In this document: positions 15,115 through 23,777 of the stretch, piece by piece | How the letters are laid out: each line of letters opens with the position of its first letter | Position numbering within the stretch: the first letter of the stretch is position 1 | Assembly: GCA_014584345.1 (NCBI GenBank) | Contig: JACTNB010000006.1 | Location: forward strand, 1-64,000 | Length of the DNA: 64,000 nt | Source: Planctomycetota bacterium | GTDB lineage: Bacteria > Planctomycetota > Planctomycetia > Planctomycetales > Planctomycetaceae | Direction: 5' to 3' | Notes under the pieces: generated by a model | What the model was told of the DNA's origin: nothing | What the model saw: only the letters and a program-made list of their open reading frames with translations | Databases searched by the model: none | Made by a program: the position numbers and the translations under genes

Positions 15115-18100
15115 ATGAACGAACGAGACATCTTTCTGGCCGCCTTCGAGATCGCCGATCCGGTTGAGCGTGCCGCCTACCTCGATCACGCCTGCACCGG
15201 GAATGCGGAACTGCGTACCCAGGTAGAAGAACTGCTCAAGACCCATGCCGAAACCAGTCAGTTCCTCGAGACCCCGGCAGTAGGGGCCAGTTCGTCGGTC
15301 GAGCGAACCCTCATGACCGACTCCGCCGAAACCGATGATGACCCCACCGAGCGAGCCTCAGGCGAGGCGGAGTTCCGCAAGTACCTGGAACCGGCCACTC
15401 GTCCCGGTTGGCTGGGTCGGCTGGCGCACTACGAAATCGAAGAGATCCTCGGTCGTGGAGCGTTTGGGATCGTTGCCAAAGCGTTTGACGAGAAACTGCA
15501 CCGGGTGGTGGCGATCAAACTGATGAGTCCCGAACTGGCCACAACTTCGCCGCCCCGCAAACGTTTCCTGCGGGAAGCCCGCACTGCCGCCGCTGTGACG
15601 CATGAAAACATCGTCGCCATTCACGCGGTGGAAGAAGAACCGATTCCGTATCTGGTGATGGAGTACATCCCGGGGAAAACCCTGCAGCAGCGAATGGAAC
15701 AGCACGGGCCATTTGAGGCACATGAGGTTCTGCGGATTGGCTGGCAGGTTGCGGCCGGACTGGCAGCCGCACACGCCGCCCATCTGATCCACCGTGACAT
15801 CAAGCCCTCCAATATTCTGCTGGCCGACAGCCCCAACTTGCGCGCGAAGATCTCCGACTTCGGCCTGGCCCGCGCCGTCGATGATGCGACGCTGACCTCC
15901 AGCGGGCTGATTGCCGGCACGCCGATGTACATGGCTCCCGAGCAGGCGCGTGGCGAAACGCTCGACCATCGGGCCGACCTGTTCAGCCTGGGAAGCGTGA
16001 TGTACCAGATGGCCTGCGGGCGTCCACCGTTCCGTGCGGCGAATACGGTGGCCGTGCTCAAGCGAGTCTGCGAGGACACGCCGCGGCCCCTGGGTGACGT
16101 GTTGCCCGGAACGCCCGACTGGCTGGAGACGATCATCTTCAAGCTGCTGGAAAAGGAGCGGGACGACCGCTTCCAGACCGCCCAGGAAGTGGCCGATCTG
16201 CTGGCCCGCTGTCAGAGTGAATTGCAGCACAACGGACAGGTGACCTGCGTCGAAAGACGTTCTGGCACCGCTGATACAGAGATATTACCGGCCCAAAAGT
16301 TGCGAGTTTCTGGAGCCAAAAAGAAACCGTTCGGCTGGCTGGTTGGCGGGGTGCTTGCCGTGGTCGCCGTCATCGGGTTCGTAGTCATGAACAGCGGGAA
16401 GGAGACGCCCGATCCCAACGTGACGAGTGCTTCGGGCAATACGACATCCGGCTCAACAACTAAAACGCCCGCAGACCCAACCACCACAACAGGCTGGCAC
16501 GGCTGGCCCATCGACGCGCCAGCCCCCGCCATTGCCCCGTTCGATGCTGAGCAGGCGAAAAAACATCAGGAAGCCTGGGCGAAGTACCTGGGCGTGCCGG
16601 TCGAGTATGAGAACTCCATCGGCATGAAGTTCCGTCTCATCCCGCCGGGCGAGTTCCTGATGGGCAGCACGCCGGAGGAAATCGAAGCGGCGCTGCAGGT
16701 GGCCGGTGAAGACGAGAGTTGGCGGAAACGGATCAACAGAGAAGGTCCGCAGCAAAAGGTGGTGCTCACCCAGCCGATCTACGTCGGCGTGACTGAAGTG
16801 ACGCAGTCGCAGTACGAGCAGGTAATAGGTACCAACCCGTCGCACTTTTCAGCTACCGGGGAAGGCAAGGACAAAGTCGCCAATCTGGAGACCGGCAACC
16901 ATCCGGTGGAGACGGTGAGCCGGAACGACGCGGTCGATTTCTGCGCGAAACTGAGCCAGCAGGAGAAACTGAAACCATTCTACTTCCGGTCTGGTGAAAC
17001 GGTCACGCTGCTGGCCGGGACGGGTTATCGGCTGCCGACGGAGGCGGAATGGGAATATGTCTGCCGGGCGGGGACCACGACGCGGTTCTGGAGCGGGGAC
17101 AGGGACGAAGATCTTAAGCTCGCGGGATGGTTTGGTGATAACTCGGGAGGTCGGACACATACGGTGGGTGCGTTGATGGCGAATTCGTTCGGACTGTCGG
17201 ACGTGCACGGCAACGTGTGGGAATGGGTGCAGAACAGCTGGGATCCGGCGTTCTATGAGAATTTCGAAACGGACGCTGCAATTGACCCATACAGGCCACT
17301 TTCCACTGTCTGGGGGCCCGTCTGCGGCGGCAATTGGCTCCACCCTCTGTCGGACTGCCGTTCGTCGAGTAAAATATCCCATCCTCCTCAGTACCGGCAC
17401 TACCACCTCGGTTTTCGCGTGGTGTTGTTAGTGGACGCGGTGAAACAACTGCTGAATGAGAAGTCGGCCCCCCCAGTGACAGAGCAACGCTCCATGTGGC
17501 ATGGTTGGCCGGCTGATGCGCCAGCCCCCGCCATTGCCCCGTTCGATGCCGGGCAGGCAAAAAAACATCAGGAGGAATGGGCGAAGTACCTCGGTGTGCC
17601 GGTGGAGTATGAAAACTCCATCGGCATGAAATTCCGCCTGATCCCGCCGGGTGAGTTTCTGATGGGAAAAACTCCCTCAGAAGTTGAAGCAGGAGTCCGA
17701 AGTGCCGGAGAGGATGTCTCGTGGCGCGAACGTGCCCAGGCGGAAGGCCCGCAGCACAAGGTCATCCTGACTCAACCAATCTACGTGAGCACAACCGAAG
17801 TCACTCAGTCGCAATATGAACAGGTGATGGCATCGAACCCTGCTTACTTTTCCGCAGGGCAAGAAGGCGGCGATTTGGTTGCGGATCTCGACTGTGGCAA
17901 GTTACCAGTGGAAATGGTCAGCTGGCATGACGCAGGCAAGTTTTGTGATCGTCTCAGTCTGCGAAACCAGTTGACACCCTTCTACACCCAGCCTGACAAC
18001 GGCAGTGCCTCCATCCATGGAAGCGGCTATCGGCTGCCTACCGAAGCGGAATGGGAGTGGGCCTGCCGGGCGGGAACGACCACCCGTTTCTGGCCGGGGA

Positions 18101-21100
18101 ATTCTGCTGAGGAGTTGTCAGCGACAGCCTGGTTCAACAGTAACTCTGCAGCACATACACATTATGTTGGAGAGCTGAAGCCGAACCCATTTGGGCTTGC
18201 AGACATGCACGGCAACGTGTGGGAATGGGTGCAGGACACTTGGGATCCAACGTTCTATGCCAGCTTCTCAGGAAGCAGTGCCATTGACCCGATCCATTCA
18301 CCAGAGGCCGGACTTCCACAAGTCATTCGCGGAGGCAACTGGAACAACAATTATGATTCTTGTCACGTCGCTCATCGCACATTTCATCAACCGACAGATC
18401 GCCACGGCAATATCGGTTTCCGCGTGGTGTTGTCGGTCGATGCGGTACAGCGGCAACTTGCTAAAAAGCCTGAAACCAACTCCTGGCACGGCTGGCCCGC
18501 AGACGCTCCCGCTCCCGCGATTGCTCCTTTCGATGCCGAGCAGGCGAAAAAGCACCAGGAGGAATGGGCGGCGTACCTCAAGGTGCCCGTCGAGTACACC
18601 AACAGTATTGGCATGAAATTCCGACTCATTCCGCCGGGGGAATTCCTGATGGGGAGCACGCCCGAGGAAATCGAAGCGGCATTACCCATCGCCGGGGACG
18701 ATCAGACCTGGCAGGACTGTATTCGCAGTGAAGGTCCACGACACAAGGTGATTTTGACGCAACCGTTCTATCTGGGAACAAGCGAAGTCACGCAATCGCA
18801 GTTCCAGCGAATCATGGAGACCAATCCCTCGCTATTTTCTCAGGGCGGAGAATGGGCGGACTCCGTCCAGAGTCTGGATACCGCAAACTTTCCCGTGGAA
18901 ACGGTTGAGTGGGAAGCAGCGCGAGAGTTCTGCCAGCAACTTGTCCGGCGGGAAGGACTCCAGCCGGCTGCTACCACCACGAATGGCATTCGTTTCCCAT
19001 TCGGTCCCGACCCGTATCGCCTACCGTCTGAAGCCGAGTGGGAATTTGCCTGCCGGGCTGGTTCGACAACTCAGTTCTCAACCGGAGAGAACTCAGCCGA
19101 CCTGACGAAAATCGGTTGGTTCGATGACAACTCGATGGAACGAACACATCAAACAGGCGAACTCCCAGCGAACGGGTTTGGCCTGCATGACATGCACGGA
19201 AATGTCTGGGAATGGGTTCTCGATGACTGGCTTAGCGATAGTTACACTGCACGCGCCGAGCAACCCACGATCAATCCGATTGGTCCGCAGACGAAAAACT
19301 CCGAACACATGACCCGGGGCGGAAACTGGGTTTCCTACGCCGAGGCCTGTCGCTCTGCGTCGCGCAGCAGCGCCTCATCGGCTTACGACTCCTCGCTGAT
19401 TGGATTTCGCGTGGCGATGTCTGTAGATGCCGTCAGAGACCTAATGAGACGAGAATCCGACAAGAACAACACCCCTCTGAGTTCCAACAATCCCGACCAG
19501 AAACTTGCGGAATGGGTTATCGCGCAAGGTGGATCTGTCACCCTGTCAGTCTCAGACGACTCGCAGACCCGCGTGCTTCGCAATCTGAAATCGATCGACG
19601 AACTTCCCAAGCAGCCGTTTGTCGTCGGCGATATTTTTCTAATAGGTCTGAGTTCCATCGATGACGATGCGGTAAACACTTTGCGCGGTCTTTGCCCACA
19701 GGGATCTCTCTACGTTCTTGAGCTGCGCGACACGTCGATTTCAGACCGGGCCGTCGAACGGCTGGCGGGAATGTCGATCAAATACCTGGGCATGTCGGAA
19801 ACTCGTATTACAGATAAATGCGTTCAGGCTCTCCCTCTCATCAGAGATCTGAGCCAGCTCCACCTCGGGGGCACACGAATCTCCGATCCGGCTTGTGCCA
19901 CTCTGAGCGAGATGAAAAACATCGAGTTTCTAGGACTGGGAGGAACCAGGATCACTGCAGAAGGTGTCAAACAGATCTCAAGGTTGCCCGCTCTGAGTCG
20001 CCTGGAAATCATGTCGAATCCCCAGATCGACGATGATGCCCTGAAGGCACTGGCAGAGCATCCCACCCTGCGAACCCTGCTAGTAACGAGCACTAGCGTC
20101 ACCGATGTGGGAGTCAGCGCACTGAAGAATCCGCGACTGGAACATATCGAACTGGCTAACAATTCGCAGATCACGCCTGCAGGCCTGTCAGCTCTCTCTC
20201 ATCTTGTCTCGCTACGCGGATTTAATTTAGACAACGTGCCGACAGCCGTCACTGATGAGAGAATTTCTGTCCTGTCGCAACTTCCTCGGCTCACCTACCT
20301 TCAGGTGTCGAAGACATCATTGACTGACCTCTGTATTCCCGAGTTGAGCCGGCTGCGCAATCTTCAGCTTCTGAACATCAACTCCACAAAGATCACCGCC
20401 AACGGTGTGGCACGCCTGAGTGAAGCACTTCCACAATGTCAAATTCACTGGGATGGGGGAGTGATCAAACCGCACGGCACCGAAAGTGACCGGAAGGTTG
20501 CAGAGTGGATCCTCGGACAAGGCGGGCAGGTGGAGATCGAGTATGAAGGACGTCCGCAGATACTGGTCGCCGGTGACCCGATCCCCGACTCCCCGTTTCT
20601 GATTAAGACAATCGCAACCATAACGGCCCAGATGACTCCAGAATTTCTCCACGAGTTGGGACAGTTGAGAGGTATCTACAAAATAAATGCCGTGAATTCG
20701 AGGCTTAACGATGGCGACACGGAAGTTATTGCAAAACTCAGCCTGCTGAATCATTTGAATTTACACAACACGGAAATCGGCGATGCAGGATTAGAAGCCT
20801 TGAGTGCGTTGCCGCAAGTTGGGTTTCTGGGAATCGCTGAAACGAACGTCACGGCTGATGGGTTGAAGCATCTAAAGAATCTGATTTCGCTGGAATCGGT
20901 TGCAATCTCACCCTACCAATTGACTCCTGTCAGCATTCAATATCTGAACGCACTGCCGCGACTGACGACCTTGGGTCTTGGCTCCGCGGCCGATAGCGAT
21001 CTGGAATTATTGCAGCAGCTGTCGCAGGTCAAAGTGCTGGATCTGAATTACGGAAGTACGAAGCTAACAAAGACTGGAATTGAGAATCTCCATCGGGCCA

Positions 21101-22146
21101 TGCCGCACTGTCGTATTGAATGGGACGGCGGCATCGTTGAGCCGCTACAAACGAGTGACACAGGCTGGCACGGCTGGCCGGTTGATGCCCCTGCTCCCGC
21201 GATTGCCCCCTTCGATGCCAACCAGGCCAAAGCCCATCAAGAAGCCTGGGCCAAATATTTGGGTGTGCCGGTGGAATACGAAAACTCCCTCGGCATGAAG
21301 TTCCGCCTCATCCCTCCCGGCGAGTTCCTGATGGGCAGCACGCCGGAGGAGATCGAAGCGGCGCTGAAGGTGGCGGGCGAAGACGAAGGTTGGCGCGAGC
21401 GGATCAACAGCGCAGCTCCGCAGCACAAGGTGGTTCTCACGCAGCCGGTCTATGTCGGCGTGACCGAAGTGACGCAGACGCAGTACGAGCAGGTGATGGG
21501 GAGCAACCCTTCGCACTTTTCGGCCACGGGGGAAGGCAAGGACGCAGTCGCCAATCTGGAGACGGGCAACCATCCGGTGGAGATGGTGGGCTGGAACGAC
21601 GCGGCGGAGTTCTGCGCGAAACTGAGCCAGCAGGAACAATTGAAACCGTTCTACTTCCGATCGGGTGAAACGGTGACCCCGCTGGAAGGAACAGGCTACC
21701 GCTTACCGACGGAGGCGGAATGGGAGTCGGCCTGCCGAGCAGGAACGACAACCCGGTTCTGGAGCGGCGATCCGGACCAGGACCTGGTTTCGGCCGGCTG
21801 GTTTGATAAAAACTCCGGTGGTCGGCCGCACGCCGCGGACGAGTTGAAAGCGAATCCGTTTGGCTTGTCGGACGTGCACGGCAACGTGTGGGAATGGGTG
21901 CAGGACAGCTGGGATCCGGCGTTCTATGGGAAGTTCGAAGAAGACGCCGCAATCAATCCATCCAGCCCATTTTTCGCCGGCTCCCAGCGGGTGCTCCGCG
22001 GCGGCAATTGGCTCCTCAATCCGTCCTACTGCCGTTCGTCGACTCGCCTCGCCAATCATCCGGGGGGCCGTAACTACTTCATCGGTTTTCGTGTGGTGTT
22101 GCCGGTCGACGCCGTAATAGCCGCATTGAAGGCCCAGGTCAGGTAA
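15115..22146 (+). CDS. Giant Ser/Thr protein kinase with four FGE-like and two LRR blocks
   Basis: A 2343-residue protein. Residues ~105-365 form a Pkn2-type kinase: glycine loop GRGAFG, Lys135 (VAIK), catalytic Asp228 in HRDIKPSN, Asp248 in DFG, then APEQARG. All catalytic residues are present. A single membrane segment follows at ~405-427. Outside the membrane come three FGE-sulfatase-like modules (~461-772, 794-1113, 1123-1440), two leucine-rich blocks (~1462-1782 and 1789-2003) and a fourth FGE-like module (~2017-2337). Each FGE-like module opens with WHGWP and shares YRLPTEAEWE and HGNVWEWV. The modules are probably ligand or sugar sensors rather than enzymes. Start ATG 15115 is preferred over an upstream in-frame codon because MNERDIFLAAFE is the family's normal beginning. 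Confidence 0.92.
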   Translation: MNERDIFLAAFEIADPVERAAYLDHACTGNAELRTQVEELLKTHAETSQFLETPAVGASSSVERTLMTDSAETDDDPTERASGEAEFRKYLEPATRPGWLGRLAHYEIEEILGRGAFGIVAKAFDEKLHRVVAIKLMSPELATTSPPRKRFLREARTAAAVTHENIVAIHAVEEEPIPYLVMEYIPGKTLQQRMEQHGPFEAHEVLRIGWQVAAGLAAAHAAHLIHRDIKPSNILLADSPNLRAKISDFGLARAVDDATLTSSGLIAGTPMYMAPEQARGETLDHRADLFSLGSVMYQMACGRPPFRAANTVAVLKRVCEDTPRPLGDVLPGTPDWLETIIFKLLEKERDDRFQTAQEVADLLARCQSELQHNGQVTCVERRSGTADTEILPAQKLRVSGAKKKPFGWLVGGVLAVVAVIGFVVMNSGKETPDPNVTSASGNTTSGSTTKTPADPTTTTGWHGWPIDAPAPAIAPFDAEQAKKHQEAWAKYLGVPVEYENSIGMKFRLIPPGEFLMGSTPEEIEAALQVAGEDESWRKRINREGPQQKVVLTQPIYVGVTEVTQSQYEQVIGTNPSHFSATGEGKDKVANLETGNHPVETVSRNDAVDFCAKLSQQEKLKPFYFRSGETVTLLAGTGYRLPTEAEWEYVCRAGTTTRFWSGDRDEDLKLAGWFGDNSGGRTHTVGALMANSFGLSDVHGNVWEWVQNSWDPAFYENFETDAAIDPYRPLSTVWGPVCGGNWLHPLSDCRSSSKISHPPQYRHYHLGFRVVLLVDAVKQLLNEKSAPPVTEQRSMWHGWPADAPAPAIAPFDAGQAKKHQEEWAKYLGVPVEYENSIGMKFRLIPPGEFLMGKTPSEVEAGVRSAGEDVSWRERAQAEGPQHKVILTQPIYVSTTEVTQSQYEQVMASNPAYFSAGQEGGDLVADLDCGKLPVEMVSWHDAGKFCDRLSLRNQLTPFYTQPDNGSASIHGSGYRLPTEAEWEWACRAGTTTRFWPGNSAEELSATAWFNSNSAAHTHYVGELKPNPFGLADMHGNVWEWVQDTWDPTFYASFSGSSAIDPIHSPEAGLPQVIRGGNWNNNYDSCHVAHRTFHQPTDRHGNIGFRVVLSVDAVQRQLAKKPETNSWHGWPADAPAPAIAPFDAEQAKKHQEEWAAYLKVPVEYTNSIGMKFRLIPPGEFLMGSTPEEIEAALPIAGDDQTWQDCIRSEGPRHKVILTQPFYLGTSEVTQSQFQRIMETNPSLFSQGGEWADSVQSLDTANFPVETVEWEAAREFCQQLVRREGLQPAATTTNGIRFPFGPDPYRLPSEAEWEFACRAGSTTQFSTGENSADLTKIGWFDDNSMERTHQTGELPANGFGLHDMHGNVWEWVLDDWLSDSYTARAEQPTINPIGPQTKNSEHMTRGGNWVSYAEACRSASRSSASSAYDSSLIGFRVAMSVDAVRDLMRRESDKNNTPLSSNNPDQKLAEWVIAQGGSVTLSVSDDSQTRVLRNLKSIDELPKQPFVVGDIFLIGLSSIDDDAVNTLRGLCPQGSLYVLELRDTSISDRAVERLAGMSIKYLGMSETRITDKCVQALPLIRDLSQLHLGGTRISDPACATLSEMKNIEFLGLGGTRITAEGVKQISRLPALSRLEIMSNPQIDDDALKALAEHPTLRTLLVTSTSVTDVGVSALKNPRLEHIELANNSQITPAGLSALSHLVSLRGFNLDNVPTAVTDERISVLSQLPRLTYLQVSKTSLTDLCIPELSRLRNLQLLNINSTKITANGVARLSEALPQCQIHWDGGVIKPHGTESDRKVAEWILGQGGQVEIEYEGRPQILVAGDPIPDSPFLIKTIATITAQMTPEFLHELGQLRGIYKINAVNSRLNDGDTEVIAKLSLLNHLNLHNTEIGDAGLEALSALPQVGFLGIAETNVTADGLKHLKNLISLESVAISPYQLTPVSIQYLNALPRLTTLGLGSAADSDLELLQQLSQVKVLDLNYGSTKLTKTGIENLHRAMPHCRIEWDGGIVEPLQTSDTGWHGWPVDAPAPAIAPFDANQAKAHQEAWAKYLGVPVEYENSLGMKFRLIPPGEFLMGSTPEEIEAALKVAGEDEGWRERINSAAPQHKVVLTQPVYVGVTEVTQTQYEQVMGSNPSHFSATGEGKDAVANLETGNHPVEMVGWNDAAEFCAKLSQQEQLKPFYFRSGETVTPLEGTGYRLPTEAEWESACRAGTTTRFWSGDPDQDLVSAGWFDKNSGGRPHAADELKANPFGLSDVHGNVWEWVQDSWDPAFYGKFEEDAAINPSSPFFAGSQRVLRGGNWLLNPSYCRSSTRLANHPGGRNYFIGFRVVLPVDAVIAALKAQVR
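16495..17450 (+). repeat. FGE-like module 1 of kinase gene (repeat unit)
   Basis: The first of four ~950-base tandem-like units inside the kinase gene. Its DNA is closest to unit 4 at 21166-22125, 4.7 kb away, with long identical stretches. Here the usual RGGNW motif reads CGGNW (Arg replaced by Cys). Confidence 0.8.
17497..18455 (+). repeat. FGE-like module 2 of kinase gene (repeat unit)
   Basis: Second unit. It keeps WHGWPADAPAPAIAPFDA, YRLPTEAEWEWACRAGTTT, HGNVWEWVQDTWDP and IRGGNW. It is more diverged from units 1 and 4 in the middle third. Confidence 0.8.
18484..19440 (+). repeat. FGE-like module 3 of kinase gene (repeat unit)
   Basis: Third unit, the most diverged (YRLPSEAEWEFACRAGSTT, HGNVWEWVLDDW, TRGGNW). 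It is followed directly by the leucine-rich blocks. Confidence 0.8.
19500..21125 (+). repeat. Leucine-rich repeat blocks in kinase gene
   Basis: Two successive blocks of ~24-residue repeats of the form L..L.L..T.I.D.G...L. Each block starts with a short KxAEW(I/V)xxQGG leader (19503 and 20494) and ends with the sequence HCRIEWDGG or QIHWDGG. The repeated leader and trailer show that the block itself was duplicated. Confidence 0.8.
21166..22125 (+). repeat. FGE-like module 4 of kinase gene (repeat unit)
   Basis: Fourth unit, nearly identical to unit 1 over most of its length (for example GTGYRLPTEAEWE, LSDVHGNVWEWVQ), but with an intact LRGGNW. It is separated from unit 3 by the leucine-rich blocks. 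Confidence 0.8.
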
Positions 22147-22237
22147 CGGGGTCTGCTTCCGCAGCGAACGAAACCCTCGTGGACTTCTATGCCCGCAACC
22201 GCCAGTCTATCCAGGATGGAGTTAATGGTCATTAACG

Positions 22238-23152
22238 TCACTCCTCAGGCGCGGCCTTCAGGATGTCGCCTGCTGATAATGGCTGGCCATCTCCCTTCAT
22301 TACGTCGGCAATCCAAGCTCTCGCTTGTCGGCGATAGTCGCTTTCCTTGTGCATCCACAGATCCGTGTGAGGGTGGATGACCTTGCCTTCAGGAATCTTG
22401 AAGAGGTTCTCCGTAGGTACCTTCAGAAACGTGAACGCAGCAAGCGCGCGGTGTTTTCCGACATAGTCGGCGGACTCCCCGCAGACGAGAACCGGCCTGC
22501 CGTTCAGTCGTGCCAATCGCTTAAGTGCAGACGTTCGATCACTCTCGGGATAGTTCCAGTTCAGCTGCCCATCGAAGTGATCATGAGTGAACATGCCCTT
22601 CCAGAAGGCCGCGATCTCGTCATCGGCCAGTCCAATGTAGCTGCAAGCGATCGCACCACGAGAGAACCCACAGATGAAAAGGTTCGAGTAGTCGCCGCCG
22701 AACTGACTACATATGCGCGGAAGATTCGCTTTGCAGTAATCAATGGTTGCCTGCCTGTCACCCCACCAGGTGACGGCATTCTTCTTGCGTCCATGCTCCA
22801 CATACGGCATGCACACCCAAATGAACCGTCGGCCGCCACTCATGCCGAAGCCCAGATTCGCGTCCTTCACCTCTCCAGTCGATCCGGACGCCACCCACTT
22901 GTTGCCGGTATATTCAACGATCACTGGATACGTGCCGTCCGATTTCCAGTCGACTGGCAGATACAGCGTATGATAGACCTCGGTTCCTTCGTACTCCGGA
23001 GCAACTTGACTTACACGCTTACCGGGGCCGGGCTCGTCATGGGTCATCACCGGTGTGTTCAGGTCGAACGGAATGATCTTGGAATCCCCAGCCTGTCCAG
23101 ATGCCACAACACACAGCGAAAAAAGAAGTAGAATTGTGACAGGTAATCTCAT
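22238..23152 (-). CDS. Secreted alpha/beta hydrolase
   Basis: A 304-residue protein with a signal peptide (MRLPVTILLLFSLCVVASG). The fold features are an oxyanion-region strand YPVIVEYTGNKW, the nucleophile elbow CGFSRGA (Ser near residue 165) and a C-terminal His in KVIHPHTDLW; the acid is likely the Asp of VCGESADYVG or nearby. This suits an exported esterase or peptidase-like hydrolase; the substrate is unknown. The gene runs opposite to its flanking genes. An attC-like site lies 23 bases upstream of its start on the same strand, so it could be a former cassette gene, though no such site follows it. Confidence 0.8.
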   Translation of the reverse strand: MRLPVTILLLFSLCVVASGQAGDSKIIPFDLNTPVMTHDEPGPGKRVSQVAPEYEGTEVYHTLYLPVDWKSDGTYPVIVEYTGNKWVASGSTGEVKDANLGFGMSGGRRFIWVCMPYVEHGRKKNAVTWWGDRQATIDYCKANLPRICSQFGGDYSNLFICGFSRGAIACSYIGLADDEIAAFWKGMFTHDHFDGQLNWNYPESDRTSALKRLARLNGRPVLVCGESADYVGKHRALAAFTFLKVPTENLFKIPEGKVIHPHTDLWMHKESDYRRQARAWIADVMKGDGQPLSAGDILKAAPEE

Positions 23153-23174
23153 AAGCCGGTTTCATTCATCTATC

Positions 23175-23262
23175 GGCCAACGACGGCGGTAACGGGGCCG
23201 TCGCCAAGAATCATGTTTTCTGAAGCCATCGGATTCGCCGTTCCGGTTGACCGCCAGCGGTA
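23175..23262 (-). repeat. Solitary attC-like site J (88 bp, opposite strand)
   Basis: Read on the minus strand, the left arm GGCGGTCAACCGGAACGGCG pairs with GGCGACGGCCCCGTTACCGCC. The right part closely matches site B (GCCCCGTTACCGCCGTCGTT). R' is GTTGGCC and R'' is weak. The spacing is as in the array 17.6 kb away. It belongs to the same family but stands alone. Confidence 0.65.
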
Positions 23263-23695
23263 CGCCCGGTACGGGCGTGATATTATGGGGTAAAAGTCCC
23301 CTGTACGAGTCTGAGAGTTTCGAGGAGCTCAGCATACCAAATGACCACTCCGATTGGCAAAGGACGAGACGAGGTCAACTGCGTTCGGGTGACCGGCTTG
23401 CCCAAAAGATGGGGACGTGATCCAGTATTCGACGGTGGGCGAGGCAGGATTCAGCCGAGGTCGTTGTACCATTTCTCGAATTTCAAGCGAAACGAAAATG
23501 ACTGAACAAAGAATAGCAGGGAGCTGCCATCGACTCCACAATCAGTGTCCCCAAGCATGCCCTGCGAATCCGGACACGTTCAGGAGCGAACGGTCCGATG
23601 ACACCTCACAGCCTCCAATGCTTACCCTGCTCGATTTGCTCCTGGAGCAGAAAGCAAAAATGATGACGACAATGGGCGGACGAGTTGGTATTGTA
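23262..23695 (+). ncRNA. Possible structured RNA or group II intron relic
   Basis: Three hairpins follow one another: ACGCCCG-GTA-CGGGCGT (23262-23278), GGGG-TAAAAGT-CCCC (23287-23301) and CTGAG..CTCAG (23311-23332). After them a 54-codon frame starts at ATG 23341 (MTTPIGKGRDEVNCVRV). The GGGG-loop-CCCC element followed by GTACGAG resembles conserved pieces of bacterial group II introns, but no reverse transcriptase motif or domain V is identified. The remainder to 23695 has no recognised gene. Assignment is tentative. Confidence 0.3.
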
Positions 23696-23777
23696 TAGAT
23701 CAATAATATCGGATGGGAGAAATATCCAGGGAGTCAACCGTTGTTACTGTCATAGGTGGTGGTGGAGGAGAGCCGTT

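Noticed and set aside
22325..23131. A 268-codon + strand frame opposite the hydrolase
   Set aside because: The minus-strand frame has a signal peptide and a GFSRGA nucleophile elbow; the + frame has neither.
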